A stretch of DNA of 64,000 nucleotides from Chlamydiales bacterium (GCA_016185065.1 JACPOL010000007.1:23717-87716), one strand, 5' to 3'. Shown: positions 38,299 to 48,256, numbered from the stretch's first letter. Notes: generated from the letters alone by a model not told the origin. Translations and numbers: made by a program.

Positions 38299-39364
38299 CG
38301 CCTCTTCTCAATTGCCAGATTAGAGCTGCAGCAAGCGATAGGTTGCATGCGAGAAGCAGAAAAGCGAGAATTCGCATGTTGCTGGTCTTTTGCGAGATCT
38401 TATCCATCTTTTTCTGAACGAACTTCTCTCCAGCGCTGCTCTTCACCTTCTGATCCGACCAGGCAGTTGCATAGAAGTGTTTTGAGTAGAGCGAGGGCAT
38501 GCCGCTTTTAGCAAAGAAATAGGAGGCAGGAAGAACGATATCGACGTTACTATCGCGGTTCAAAATATCCTCTTTTAAAGCATTGGTCAGCGCGATATAG
38601 GTGCGCTGCATGACGACCTCTGTCCGAGAGTAGCTATCTCTTCCCTGATATTTTTTGCCAAGTCCTTCCCAGTGCTGGGCAATTAGATCGATCACTTTGC
38701 GCAGTGCAGGGTGGTTAGGTCTTGAACCGATGACGCCATTTCCACAGGTGACGCTCTGGCCTACAAAAGGCTCGTGCGGCGTCTCTAGGCCGCAGTAGAA
38801 ATCGTAGGCGGTGTGCAGTGGCAAGAAGGGCTGGAGGCAGTTCGCATCGTGATCGACGTAGACTCCACCCTCCTGATTCAAGATCTCATAGCGAAGGATA
38901 TCCGACTTCTCTCCATAATTCTGCGACTGGATGTAGCAGTGTCCCAAGCGGGAGAAGTTAAAATCTTTGACAAACACCTTCTGCATCCCTCGGCAAGGAG
39001 TTGGCCGATCGCGATCCGTCCAGAACTTCACTGTCCAATCGGGATTCTGGGCCATCCACATGCGGACGTTCTCCACGGATTCGGGAGGAAAAGCTTTAGG
39101 CCCTAGCCAGATGAAGTGGATTGTCTTGGGGATTTTTACGCTTCTTCGGGCTGATGCCAGCTCCTTTGAACTCTTCTCATAAACGCGTTTGCACGCTTCT
39201 AAAAAAGAGCGATCCTCTTGCTGAACGATGTGACTCCAGTGTTTGGTTCCATCACCCATCAGGGAGTAGAACTCCTCTTTCGATTTATCCACTGGCTTCT
39301 TATCGCCAGAGCAGGCGCTCATCAGGCTAAGAATGCAAGCAAGCAAAATGAGGCTATTACGCAT
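38282..39364 (-). CDS. OCH1/TcdB-type glycosyltransferase, paralogue 2, putative lipoprotein
   Basis: About 360 residues. The ATG at 39364 gives a lipoprotein-type signal, MRNSLILLACILSLMSAC, with a possible lipobox cysteine at residue 18. A DXD-family domain follows: IPKTIHFIWLGPKAFPPESV, WTVKFWTDRDRP and LNQEGGVYVDHDANCL. A C-terminal membrane segment (about 325-345, ILAFLLLACNLSLAAALIW) is also present. It keeps the DxD and is likely active. It is the middle gene of a tandem triplet with short overlaps. Confidence 0.78.
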   Translation of the reverse strand: MRNSLILLACILSLMSACSGDKKPVDKSKEEFYSLMGDGTKHWSHIVQQEDRSFLEACKRVYEKSSKELASARRSVKIPKTIHFIWLGPKAFPPESVENVRMWMAQNPDWTVKFWTDRDRPTPCRGMQKVFVKDFNFSRLGHCYIQSQNYGEKSDILRYEILNQEGGVYVDHDANCLQPFLPLHTAYDFYCGLETPHEPFVGQSVTCGNGVIGSRPNHPALRKVIDLIAQHWEGLGKKYQGRDSYSRTEVVMQRTYIALTNALKEDILNRDSNVDIVLPASYFFAKSGMPSLYSKHFYATAWSDQKVKSSAGEKFVQKKMDKISQKTSNMRILAFLLLACNLSLAAALIWQLRRGDVKKA

Positions 39365-40448
39365 GGCTTGCTCTCCTGTATGTGATGACAAGAGCCAGCA
39401 TAAGAAGGCCGCAGAAGCCGGTCATCATGATGAGCAGGAGTTCTGTCGTCGCAACCCTGCTTAAAATCTCCTCGCTATCTTGAATGAGCTTCTTCTCGGA
39501 AGAGCTCTCCTGCTTTAGCCAGACCCCTTCATGAGAGTGTGTTGCAAAAGCGTGCTCTGATGCTACTTTTTGGCTAAAAAACGCAGAGGGAAGCACGATA
39601 TCTACGTTCCTATCTCGGTCGATCTTCTGATGGATCCCCTCATTGAGAGCATAAAAGGAGCGGTGCTTAACGCGGTTCATTACAGATAGGGGGTCGCTTC
39701 CAGGATAGTCGGCTTCAAGCTGCTGCCAGCGCCTTTTCACCCAGTCGATCGCAGCGGCAAGAACAGGATGCTGAGCTCTCGATCCGATGATGTGCGTTCC
39801 AGGAAAGAGAGATGAGCTTAAAATCGAGGGAGCAAGCTCTTCAAGCCCGCAGTAGAAGTCATACGCGGCGTTGAGAGGCTCAAAATTTGCATTGCAGAGG
39901 AGGTCGTGGTCAATATAGAGCCCGCCCTCTGCAAGAAGAATCTCGTAGCGCAGAAGCTCGGAACGCTCGCAAAAATTGTCTGATAAAAAGTAGTTAGAGA
40001 GCAGATTGGGAAGGTGGCAATCTTCTACTAAAACCTTCTGCATTGCGGGATGGGGAGCCGCGCGGTCGATATCGGTCCAGAACTTGACTGTCCACGAGGG
40101 GTGCCTGTCGATCCATGAGGCGATATTTTTCACAGAACCTGGAGGGAACTCTTTAGGTCCGAGCCAAACAACGTGAAGCGTTTTGGGAATCTTTAGGGCT
40201 TCGGAGGGAAGAAGAGCTTTTTCAAAATTCTTTTCATAGAGCTTTTTGAAAAAACCGAGCGTCTCTTTATCCTCTCGCGTCTGAACATAGTTCCAACGGA
40301 AGGTCTGCTTCCCCATGAGAAGTTCAAAGTCACGGCACTCCTGCCACTTTTTTGAAAGGGGGCTAGCTCCCTCTCCTCTGAATAGGAAAAATAGTCCCAG
40401 GGCGACAATCGGCAGAAGAAGAAGCCACTTCGCTTTCAGATTTCTCAT
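39357..40448 (-). CDS. OCH1/TcdB-type glycosyltransferase, paralogue 3, membrane anchored
   Basis: 363 residues with an N-terminal membrane segment (WLLLLPIVALGLFFLF), a DXD-family catalytic domain (IPKTLHVVWLGPKEFPPGSV, WTVKFWTDIDR, LLAEGGLYIDHDLLCN) and a C-terminal membrane segment (about 335-355). First gene of the leftward triplet. The three copies are clearly diverged, so they may use different substrates. The repeated layout of two membrane segments around an exported catalytic domain resembles Golgi type II glycosyltransferases more than usual bacterial lipopolysaccharide enzymes. Confidence 0.8.
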   Translation of the reverse strand: MRNLKAKWLLLLPIVALGLFFLFRGEGASPLSKKWQECRDFELLMGKQTFRWNYVQTREDKETLGFFKKLYEKNFEKALLPSEALKIPKTLHVVWLGPKEFPPGSVKNIASWIDRHPSWTVKFWTDIDRAAPHPAMQKVLVEDCHLPNLLSNYFLSDNFCERSELLRYEILLAEGGLYIDHDLLCNANFEPLNAAYDFYCGLEELAPSILSSSLFPGTHIIGSRAQHPVLAAAIDWVKRRWQQLEADYPGSDPLSVMNRVKHRSFYALNEGIHQKIDRDRNVDIVLPSAFFSQKVASEHAFATHSHEGVWLKQESSSEKKLIQDSEEILSRVATTELLLIMMTGFCGLLMLALVITYRRASHA

Positions 40449-40509
40449 AAATAGAGAGCCTATCTGGCAAAGTTTATTTCCGTCAACCGGAAGAAGAGCG
40501 CGCTTCTCT

Positions 40510-41115
40510 TTAGAAGCGGAAGCCGAGGCCTGCGCCGAGGTCTAGGCCGCCGGTCTGTCTATGCGACATGTTGTTGAAGCCGAACCAGTTGAAGCGGTAG
40601 GCCGCAAGAACGTCGACGAAGAACCACTTGTTCACATCAAACTCCATCCCCGCCTGATAGAATGAGGCAAAGCCCCACTTATGCGTATGCTTGGGAATAA
40701 AATCAGAGTCGTTGAAGAAGTGGACATAAGCCGCACCAACTCCGATCCCCAGGTAGGGATGGAACCAGGAGCTGCCGCCTATTTTTGCATTGATACCGAC
40801 TGTTGTAGGAACGAGGGTAATTCGAGTTTTATGCCCTACTCCTACGCTATGGCCGCTTTTATGCGTTACCGCTCCATTGGCGAAGACGGCCCAGTGGCGG
40901 AAGAACTGGTAGTCGTATTCGATAGAGCCTTCTGGCCAGAAGTTCCCATAGATCTTTCTGGTAAGGCTGCCCTGGGGATAGAAAGCTGCACCTCTTATCT
41001 TTATGCTGTTTTTTCTCATCGTCTCTTCCACAGGAGCTGCTGCATCTGCAAAAAGCGATACGGCCGTAGAAAGAGAGAGAATCAGCGTCGCAAAAAGTAA
41101 CCTTGTGTGTTTCAT
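40510..41115 (-). CDS. Outer-membrane beta-barrel protein, paralogue 1
   Basis: A 201-residue protein with a signal peptide (LLFATLILSLSTAVSLFADA, cleavage near residue 25), an eight-strand-like pattern of alternating aromatic residues, and a terminal phenylalanine in GLGFRF as recognised by the BAM machinery. It is similar in sequence to the next gene upstream. A small porin or structural barrel is likely; no specific function is visible. Confidence 0.8.
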   Translation of the reverse strand: MKHTRLLFATLILSLSTAVSLFADAAAPVEETMRKNSIKIRGAAFYPQGSLTRKIYGNFWPEGSIEYDYQFFRHWAVFANGAVTHKSGHSVGVGHKTRITLVPTTVGINAKIGGSSWFHPYLGIGVGAAYVHFFNDSDFIPKHTHKWGFASFYQAGMEFDVNKWFFVDVLAAYRFNWFGFNNMSHRQTGGLDLGAGLGFRF

Positions 41116-41131
41116 TTTTCCCCAAATTTAT

Positions 41132-41902
41132 TTAAAAGCGGAAGCCGATGCTGGCGCCCACATCTCCGCCGCCTGTGAGCCTGTGCGGATGATGATGGTT
41201 GAAGGCGAACCAGTTGAAACGGTAAGCGGCAAAGAGGTCGAAGAAGAGGCACTCGCGAAGGTCGAACTCGATGCCCGCTTGAGCGATAGAGGCGACGCCC
41301 CACTTATTCTCATATCTCTTCACAAAAGAAGAGTCGTTGAAAAAGTGTGCATAGGCCCCGCCAACACCAAGACCCAGGTAGGGATGGACGCATCTGCCAC
41401 CGAACTTTGCATTGATTCCCAATGTGACTGGAACGAGTGTAATAGTGGTTTTCTCTCTCTCGCCGATGCTATGTCCATTGCGGCGGGTGTAGGCTCCATT
41501 CAAAAAAAATGCCCAATGCTTACTGAAGAGATGGTCGAACTCGATCGATCCCTCTGGCCAGTAGCGGCCGTAGATCTGTCTTGTGAGGCTGCCTTGCGGA
41601 TAGAAGGCTGCGGCGCGGAATTTGAGACTATTTTTTCTCTCTTTTGCGATTCGAGAAGTAGGCTGTGCAGCTGTCTCTCGCCGCGCTTCATCTGCGGTTT
41701 CATTTGCTCTCAAAGAGGGAATCGCAGGGCTGCTTTCTTCACCTTCATCTCTTCCTGAAGGCTCAATTAGCCAGACGCCGCTTCCAGCAACAACCTTTGT
41801 GATAGAAGCCTCTTTCTCTGTTTCAGAGAGCTCCTCATCTGCAACTAGCAGATTCACGCTCATCATAAAAAAAGAGAATAGAGTGAGTATTTTCATTATC
41901 AC
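41132..41902 (-). CDS. Outer-membrane beta-barrel protein, paralogue 2
   Basis: A 256-residue barrel with a signal peptide (MIMKILTLFSFFMMSVNLLVA) and a roughly 60-residue charged N-terminal segment absent from its neighbour. The barrel matches paralogue 1 in the segments FYPQGSLTR, YGRYWPEGSIEFDH and IGFRF at the C-terminus. The two genes lie 16 bases apart and form one leftward unit, divergent from dprA. Confidence 0.8.
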   Translation of the reverse strand: MIMKILTLFSFFMMSVNLLVADEELSETEKEASITKVVAGSGVWLIEPSGRDEGEESSPAIPSLRANETADEARRETAAQPTSRIAKERKNSLKFRAAAFYPQGSLTRQIYGRYWPEGSIEFDHLFSKHWAFFLNGAYTRRNGHSIGEREKTTITLVPVTLGINAKFGGRCVHPYLGLGVGGAYAHFFNDSSFVKRYENKWGVASIAQAGIEFDLRECLFFDLFAAYRFNWFAFNHHHPHRLTGGGDVGASIGFRF

Positions 41903-41967
41903 TTATATCTCTTATTCTCTTAAAAATGTTCAAGAAAAATATTGTCGCATGATGTACAACTTTGCGC

Positions 41968-43008
41968 ATGCATGAGAGTGAAGCGCTTCTTGTTTTAACA
42001 CACAGACTTAAGCCATCAGAGGTAAGAAAGCTTGTGAAAGCTGCGGGCTCGGCAGCGGAGGCGCTTAAACTTGCGCATCCGCAGCTAGCGGGATGGGAGG
42101 CAGCCTCTGACTGGAGAGAGGATCTCGAACTGGCTACTCGTCACAAGATAAAGCTTCTAGCCTTTACAGACCCCTGCTACCCGTCCGCTCTCCTTAAACT
42201 GCCAGACCCTCCACCGCTCCTCTATATTAAGGGGAAGCTCGCTCCAGAAGATGAGGGTGGTGTTGGGGTTGTGGGGACGCGCATCTGCTCATTATATGGA
42301 AAAGAGGCAGCCTTTAAGATAAGCGAGGAGGTGGCGCGCTTTGGGCTAACTGTGGTAAGCGGGCTAGCGCGCGGCATCGACACAGCGGCTCACATGGGCG
42401 CATTGAAAGGAGGAAGAAGCGTCGCCTTCATCGGCTCCGGCCTTGCAGATCTCTACCCCAAGGAGAACATTAAGCTGGCGGAGGAGATTGCACAGCGAGG
42501 AGCGGTCATCAGCGAACACCCGATGCTAACCCCGCCCGCAAAACACCTCTTCCCCCGAAGGAACCGCCTGATCGCAGCTCTCTCTGCGGGCAGTTTTCTG
42601 GTGGAAGCTCCGATAAAAAGCGGGGCGATGATCACGATGGATTACGCGCACTCTCTTGGAAAAAAGTGCTTCGCCCTGCCCGGCAGAATCGACGTGGAGA
42701 GCTTTCGTGGAAATCATTTTTTAATTAAAAGCGGAAAAGCCCTACTTGTGGAAAATGGGCAAGAGATGGTATCCATACTTCAACCTGAAAAAGGCAAATT
42801 ATCTTTTGAACCAACTCGTAATTTAGCTTTTCTCGAAGAAGAGGAGAGGGCTCTACTCCTCTGTTTTCCCTCGGAAGAGGTGAGTTTTGATGAGCTCGCA
42901 TCGAAGGCTAAGCTCTCGATACCAAAATTAAGTGCGAAATTAATGGGTCTTGTTTTAAAAGGGGCCATTCGGGAATTCCCAGGGAAATATTACAAAAAAA
43001 ATGGTTAA
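41968..43008 (+). CDS. dprA: DNA processing protein DprA
   Basis: A 346-residue protein with a SAM-like N-terminus, a Rossmann-type DprA core (GVVGTRICSLYGKEA, VVSGLARGIDTAAHMGAL, AFIGSGLADLYPKEN, FPRRNRLIAALS, KSGAMITMDYAHSLG) and a C-terminal winged-helix-like domain. It loads RecA onto incoming single-stranded DNA in natural transformation. The ATG at 41968 is preferred. The end overlaps topA by 8 bases. Confidence 0.93.
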   Translation: MHESEALLVLTHRLKPSEVRKLVKAAGSAAEALKLAHPQLAGWEAASDWREDLELATRHKIKLLAFTDPCYPSALLKLPDPPPLLYIKGKLAPEDEGGVGVVGTRICSLYGKEAAFKISEEVARFGLTVVSGLARGIDTAAHMGALKGGRSVAFIGSGLADLYPKENIKLAEEIAQRGAVISEHPMLTPPAKHLFPRRNRLIAALSAGSFLVEAPIKSGAMITMDYAHSLGKKCFALPGRIDVESFRGNHFLIKSGKALLVENGQEMVSILQPEKGKLSFEPTRNLAFLEEEERALLLCFPSEEVSFDELASKAKLSIPKLSAKLMGLVLKGAIREFPGKYYKKNG

Positions 43009-45601
43009 AGCTCTAATCATCGTCGAGTCTCCTACCAAGATTAAAACTCTAAAAAAATTTTTAGGGAAGGGCTACCATTTTGAATCCTCTCTCGGCCACA
43101 TTCGAGATCTTCCTCAGCGCGGATTTGGCATCGATATCGAGAACGACTTTGAACCTCAATACGCTCTGCTCCCCGAAAAAAACGAGGTGATCCAGCGTCT
43201 AAAAAATGCGGCGAAAGCGGTAGACGTCGTCTACCTCTCTCCCGATCCGGACCGCGAAGGAGAGGCTATCGCGTGGCATATCGCTTCAATCCTCCCCAAG
43301 TCTACAAAGATCCAGCGCGTGACCTTTAACGAGTTTACAAAAGACGCGATCCTAGAAGCGCTTGAACATCCCCGCAAGATAGACCAGGCTCTAGTCGATG
43401 CCCAACAAGCACGACGTCTACTCGATCGCATCGTGGGATATAAGATCTCTCCTATTCTAATGCGCAGAGTGCAGGGAGCTCGCGATGGAGGCCTCTCTGC
43501 AGGAAGAGTTCAATCGGTAGCATTAAAGCTGGTCGTCGATCGCGAAAATGAGATCGAGGCGTTTATCCCAGTGGAGTACTGGAATATCGGCGCTATTCTT
43601 CAGCCCTCAAGCAGCGAGCAGACCTTCCGCGCTGCCCTCTACTCTGTGGATGGACGACGCGTAGAAAAAGAGCCTGTTCCAGGAAAAGAGACCTTTACAA
43701 TTCCGAACCAAGATGAGGCGGAGAAGGTCACTTCTAAGCTCAAGAAGGCGAAGTTTAAGGTCGATTCTGTTGAAAAGCGCGAAAAGAGGCGCAATCCCTC
43801 CCCTCCATTTATCACTTCGACACTTCAGCAGGAAGCAAGCCGTCACTTCGGTTTTTCAGCTTCAAGAACGATGAATATCGCTCAAGGTCTCTATGAGGGT
43901 GTAGATTTAGGAAATGAGGGCCCTGAAGGTCTTATTACCTATATGCGTACCGACTCGGTGCGCCTTGCTCCCGAAGCGATCGAATCTGCACGCAGATTGA
44001 TCGCGTCCGAATTTGGCAAGGAGTATCTCCCCTCGGAAGGAAGACAGTTTACTGCAAAAAAGAGCGCGCAAGATGCGCACGAGGCGATCCGCCCAACAAA
44101 TCTTCTTCACACTCCTGACAAGATCAGAAACTATCTTCACGATGATCAGTTTAAACTCTATCAGCTAATCTGGCGCCGTCTGGTCGCATCGCAGATGAAC
44201 CCCGCAATCTACGACACCGTCTCCTGCGATATCGGTACCGATCAGAACATCATGCTGCGAGCAACAGGATCCACACTAAAATTTTCAGGGTTCCTCGCTG
44301 TTTACGAAGAGAAGGAAGATCGCACACACCAGGATGAGGAGAAGGATGAAGATCGCCTTCTACCGCCTCTTGTTGAAGGGCAAGCGCTTAAGCTCGAAGA
44401 TCTTCAATCTCTTCAGGTCTTCACTCGCCCCCCTCCACGCTACACTGAAGCCTCTCTGATCAAAGAGATGGAGAAGTTGGGTATCGGACGCCCATCGACC
44501 TACGCAGCGATTATGAATAAGATTCAGAGTCGCGACTACTCTGTTAAGGAGAAGGGAACGCTGAAACCAACCGAGCTCGGAAGAGTAATCGCTCGCATGC
44601 TTGAGGACAACTTCAAGATCATCATGGATGTCGGCTTTACTGCTGCCATGGAAGATGAGCTCGAGTTTGTCGCAGAAAATAAAAAGAACTGGAAAGAGCT
44701 GATTAAAGATTTCTGGAAGAGCTTCATTCCTCTTGTCGAAGCTGCAGAGAAGGAGGCGTTCGTCCCGCGCCTCATGACCGACATCGACTGCCCCGAGTGT
44801 GGCCATAAACTACAGAAGATCTGGGCGCGCAAAAAATACTTCTACGGCTGCTCCAACTACCCTACGTGCAGCTTTACCACCGCCGTTGAAGCGCTCAACT
44901 TTAAAAAAGAGGATTACGACCCCAGCTTCAACTGGGATCAACCATGTCCTAAGTGCGGCAAGCCCATGAAATTGCGTCACGGCAAGTTCGGCCCCTTCTT
45001 GGGCTGCTCAAACTACCCCGAATGCCGCGGCATTGTCAATGTGACCAAGGTGGGAGAGCCCCTCCCCTCGGAGATGCCGACATGCCCTGCAACCGATTGC
45101 GATGGCAAGATGGTGCAGCGCAGATCGCGTTTTGGCAAGCCCTTCTTCTCCTGCTCAAACTACCCCGATTGCGATGTGATCGTGAATAAGTTGGATGATC
45201 TTGAAGAGAAGTATAAAGATCATCCCAAGACCCCCTACGTTAAAAAAACCAAGGGGCGCTTCGGCAAAAAAGGGGCCGCATCTAAAAAAGAGGAAGCCGC
45301 TGAGAAGAAGCCTGCAAAAGGCAAGAAAGCGAGCGCTCCTAAAAAAGCTGCTGCCAAAAAAGCTCCTCGTGCACAAAAAGCTTTAACTCTCTCTCCAGCA
45401 CTTCAAGAGGTGACTGGTGAAAAAGAGCTCTCCCGCACAGCCGTCACCAAAAAGGTGTGGGACTACATCAAAGCTAACGATCTTCAAGACTCTAAAAATC
45501 GCCGCATGATTGTTCCCGATGCCAAGCTGGCCAAGATTCTCGGAAACAAGCCCGTCGACATGATGAAGCTCGCCGGCCTCCTAAGCAAGCACCTCTCCTA
45601 A
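43001..45601 (+). CDS. topA: DNA topoisomerase I with C-terminal SWIB domain
   Basis: An 866-residue topoisomerase. The TOPRIM domain holds VESPTKIKTLKKFLG and SPDPDREGEAIAWHI; the catalytic tyrosine region is ITYMRTDSVRLAPEA. Three or more CxxC zinc ribbons (DCPECGHKL, PCPKCGKP, ECRG) follow. After a lysine/alanine-rich linker the last 75 residues form a SWIB/MDM2 domain (LTLSPALQEVTGEKELSRTA, then VTKKVWDYIKANDLQDSKNR). Fusion of SWIB to TopA is a hallmark of Chlamydiae and the best taxonomic marker in the window. It relaxes negative supercoils. Confidence 0.97.
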   Translation: MVKALIIVESPTKIKTLKKFLGKGYHFESSLGHIRDLPQRGFGIDIENDFEPQYALLPEKNEVIQRLKNAAKAVDVVYLSPDPDREGEAIAWHIASILPKSTKIQRVTFNEFTKDAILEALEHPRKIDQALVDAQQARRLLDRIVGYKISPILMRRVQGARDGGLSAGRVQSVALKLVVDRENEIEAFIPVEYWNIGAILQPSSSEQTFRAALYSVDGRRVEKEPVPGKETFTIPNQDEAEKVTSKLKKAKFKVDSVEKREKRRNPSPPFITSTLQQEASRHFGFSASRTMNIAQGLYEGVDLGNEGPEGLITYMRTDSVRLAPEAIESARRLIASEFGKEYLPSEGRQFTAKKSAQDAHEAIRPTNLLHTPDKIRNYLHDDQFKLYQLIWRRLVASQMNPAIYDTVSCDIGTDQNIMLRATGSTLKFSGFLAVYEEKEDRTHQDEEKDEDRLLPPLVEGQALKLEDLQSLQVFTRPPPRYTEASLIKEMEKLGIGRPSTYAAIMNKIQSRDYSVKEKGTLKPTELGRVIARMLEDNFKIIMDVGFTAAMEDELEFVAENKKNWKELIKDFWKSFIPLVEAAEKEAFVPRLMTDIDCPECGHKLQKIWARKKYFYGCSNYPTCSFTTAVEALNFKKEDYDPSFNWDQPCPKCGKPMKLRHGKFGPFLGCSNYPECRGIVNVTKVGEPLPSEMPTCPATDCDGKMVQRRSRFGKPFFSCSNYPDCDVIVNKLDDLEEKYKDHPKTPYVKKTKGRFGKKGAASKKEEAAEKKPAKGKKASAPKKAAAKKAPRAQKALTLSPALQEVTGEKELSRTAVTKKVWDYIKANDLQDSKNRRMIVPDAKLAKILGNKPVDMMKLAGLLSKHLS

Positions 45602-45614
45602 CAAACTTGATAAG

Positions 45615-45760
45615 ATTTTACACAGAGATCACAGAGGCACAGAGAGGGAGGAGGAGAAAGAAAAAATACCGCAAAGCGGCAGAGCATCCATTTTTTCTGC
45701 TTCCGCAGAAAAAATGATCTTCTCCTCTTTCTCTGTGTCTCTGTGATCTCTGTGTAAAAT
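45615..45760. repeat. Long inverted repeat with ACACAGAG arms
   Basis: Arms of about 30 bp (ATTTTACACAGAGATCACAG and its complement, one mismatch) extend imperfectly inward, enclosing CCGCAAAGCGG and a hairpin TTTTTTCTGC-TTCC-GCAGAAAAAA. It lies just after topA and may terminate it. The 105 bases after it up to the glycosyltransferase start hold no gene; a TATAGC at 45836 could be a -10. Confidence 0.75.
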
Positions 45761-45865
45761 TTTCTTCAGATCTTTTACTCATCTAGCTCATGGATTTTGC
45801 TTCACTCAAAATGAAGTTTTCAACTATAGCCTAGCGATATATCATCTCCACCCTCAAAACACGCT

Positions 45866-48256
45866 ATGCAGGCTGCCAAACAGATGATCGTAATCGATGG
45901 ACGCGTATTCAGCACGGATGCTCACGACCGCGGCATGGGCCGCTATGTGCGATTCATCATCCAGACCGTTGCGGCCGCAGGGTTTGAGATCTGCCTAATT
46001 TTATATAAAAACAGTCGCCTAGAAAAAGATGATCCTCTCCAAGCTCTCATAAAAAAAATCGAGTTCGTGGATATTTATCCGGATATTCACTGCGAGCCGG
46101 AGATCCACACCTCTTCTCATGCCATAGAAGTTATTCTACGGAATAGTAAGGCTGAGGCTTTTATTGATACGACGCCTTTTCTTCTTCCTGCGCGTCTCGA
46201 TATCACCGTCTGCCCAGTCATCGCCATTGCCTATGACCTCATTCCGTTGAAACACCCCAAAGAGTACAATCTCATTTCAGAAGGTGTCTGCTCCTCTACT
46301 TATCGAAATGGACTCAGGCGTCTCATCAATGCCGATTTTATAATTGCAATTTCCAGTTACACCAAAGACGCGATCTCTGCCTACCTTGGCATTGAGAAAG
46401 AGAGGATCGAGGTGATCTATCCCTGCCTTGATGAAGCCTACCTTCTTCCTCATTCAAGTGTGCAAAAAACAAAGGATTTTTTTTCAATCATCGGAGGTCA
46501 CTTCTCTAAAAATCCTGAATTTGCACTTAAATTATTCAACGCATTAACTCTTTCAAAAAAACAGAATTTTACTCTTTGTGTTCCAACACTCCATCAGATC
46601 AAAACGCTCGAGTACAATTTTTTCTCTCTAACAAAAGAGCTTTTAATTCAGCACTCTCTCAGTGAAGAGGAGAAGATTTCATCACAGGCCTCCGCCAGAG
46701 TCGCTTTTCACCTCTCGCGAGATGAGGGATTTGGTATTCCTCTTCTCGAAGCACTCTTCTTACATACCCGCGTTATCTGTTGTGATATTCCCATCAACCG
46801 AGAGATCCTGGAAAAATCGGGAGAGACGTATAAAGGAATGATCTCTCTTCTACTCTCTCTCGAACTCAATGAGCAGTCCATCTCGGAAATCGAGAGTTTT
46901 ATCAACCTTTCAGAAACGGATGAGAATGATCTCCTATTTAAAAAAATAAGAGACTCCTTCATCAACCACTGGACAGAAGAAGCTCCGCTCGTCATTCAAA
47001 GAGCAGTTGTAGAGGCCGCAGCAAACCACCTCGCCTTTTCAAACGAAATCACTGCAAAAATGGTCTGCAATACGCCTGGTGATTTCTGCGGTGTTGCAGA
47101 CTATGCGTATAGTATCCCCTGCGGAACTAAGAAGAATATGCTCATTTATACCGCCGATACATCGATAAAAAAACTCGATGCTCTACCAGGCGTGCGCATA
47201 AAGACGCATCTATCTTTTCCAGCAGACTTAGATAAAAAAACTCCAACGATCTTCCACTTCGCTATATCAGAACGCCTCTTCTTCGGAATCGAACTCCTGC
47301 GCAAATACGGATCTTCAAATGATCTTGTAATCCTCCATGATCACTCCTATCTATTTGGACTCTATAGAGCTTTTCTTAACAGGAATTATGACGACTTTCT
47401 TACTGCTTATTTTATCGAGGAGGATGCTCCCTTTGCCAAACAACTTAAGAATGCAAGACATTTAAATTTCGATGAGTTCAATGCTTCCCTAAAGGGATAT
47501 AGCTCCGCGTGGCTTCGCAGACTAAACATTCCGGCGATAAGTCACTTGACAGAGAGCGCGCAAAAGGAGCATGAGCTTCTCTCTTCCTCAACCCTGAAGA
47601 TAGATAAAAAGTATGTCGACATCGGAATAGAGGATAGAGTCTCCTTTCTGTTATTTCGCGCAGCAAAAATCTGGCGCAGACAAAAAGGTCTTTTCGATAC
47701 GGATCTTCTCGTGGGAGTTTTTGGATCGATTACAGATAATAAGTATATCCCAGAAATTGGCGAAGCGGTAGCTCGGGCATGTAAAGCTGTTAGACATCGT
47801 TCTGAAGGCTGCTCAAAAATACACCTTGTTCTCTGTGGAACAGTGCTTGATCGAGCAGTTTTTGATCGAGCAAAGTCCCACTTTGCAAGCGAGGGTCTCG
47901 ACTCTTTCTTTCACTACGAACACTCCCTAACAGATGAGATGTTTGATGGGCTCATTGCAGCGACAGATCTTGTGATCTCTTGCAGAAGACAGGATCGAGG
48001 ACAGTTAAGCCATATCGTTCCCAGAACTCTTTCTCTAGGCAAGCCTCTTTTGACCAACTCTAAAAGTGGTTATACAATGGTTCAAAACGACTGCCTGATC
48101 GATGAAGAGGAGTTCACACTCAATCTGGAGAAGAAGCTCCTACATATTGCAAAACATCCGGAGGAGCTCAAATCCATCTCCTCATTTAATCGGAATCTCT
48201 TCTCGGAAAAGCATGATGTCGCCCAATTTTTTAATCACATCAAAACTTTTGCATGA
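45866..48256 (+). CDS. Large two-module GT4-type glycosyltransferase
   Basis: A 796-residue cytoplasmic protein. The first half (about 1-375) is a GT-B fold with GMGRYVRFIIQ, AISSYTKDAISAYLGI and the C-terminal donor region HLSRDEGFGIPLLEALF. The second half (about 390-796) starts at NTPGDFCGVADYA and repeats the layout less perfectly, ending with VISCRRQDRGQLSHIVPRTL. It may be two fused transferases making a repeat unit. It overlaps the next gene by 4 bases (ATGA) and opens the glycan island. The start at 45866 lacks a clear ribosome-binding site. Confidence 0.75.
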   Translation: MQAAKQMIVIDGRVFSTDAHDRGMGRYVRFIIQTVAAAGFEICLILYKNSRLEKDDPLQALIKKIEFVDIYPDIHCEPEIHTSSHAIEVILRNSKAEAFIDTTPFLLPARLDITVCPVIAIAYDLIPLKHPKEYNLISEGVCSSTYRNGLRRLINADFIIAISSYTKDAISAYLGIEKERIEVIYPCLDEAYLLPHSSVQKTKDFFSIIGGHFSKNPEFALKLFNALTLSKKQNFTLCVPTLHQIKTLEYNFFSLTKELLIQHSLSEEEKISSQASARVAFHLSRDEGFGIPLLEALFLHTRVICCDIPINREILEKSGETYKGMISLLLSLELNEQSISEIESFINLSETDENDLLFKKIRDSFINHWTEEAPLVIQRAVVEAAANHLAFSNEITAKMVCNTPGDFCGVADYAYSIPCGTKKNMLIYTADTSIKKLDALPGVRIKTHLSFPADLDKKTPTIFHFAISERLFFGIELLRKYGSSNDLVILHDHSYLFGLYRAFLNRNYDDFLTAYFIEEDAPFAKQLKNARHLNFDEFNASLKGYSSAWLRRLNIPAISHLTESAQKEHELLSSSTLKIDKKYVDIGIEDRVSFLLFRAAKIWRRQKGLFDTDLLVGVFGSITDNKYIPEIGEAVARACKAVRHRSEGCSKIHLVLCGTVLDRAVFDRAKSHFASEGLDSFFHYEHSLTDEMFDGLIAATDLVISCRRQDRGQLSHIVPRTLSLGKPLLTNSKSGYTMVQNDCLIDEEEFTLNLEKKLLHIAKHPEELKSISSFNRNLFSEKHDVAQFFNHIKTFA

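Noticed and set aside
41003..41758. A 251-codon open frame opposite the two barrel genes
   Set aside because: It crosses both barrel genes and their gap, lacks its own start context, and the opposite strand encodes two well-formed barrels with signal peptides.
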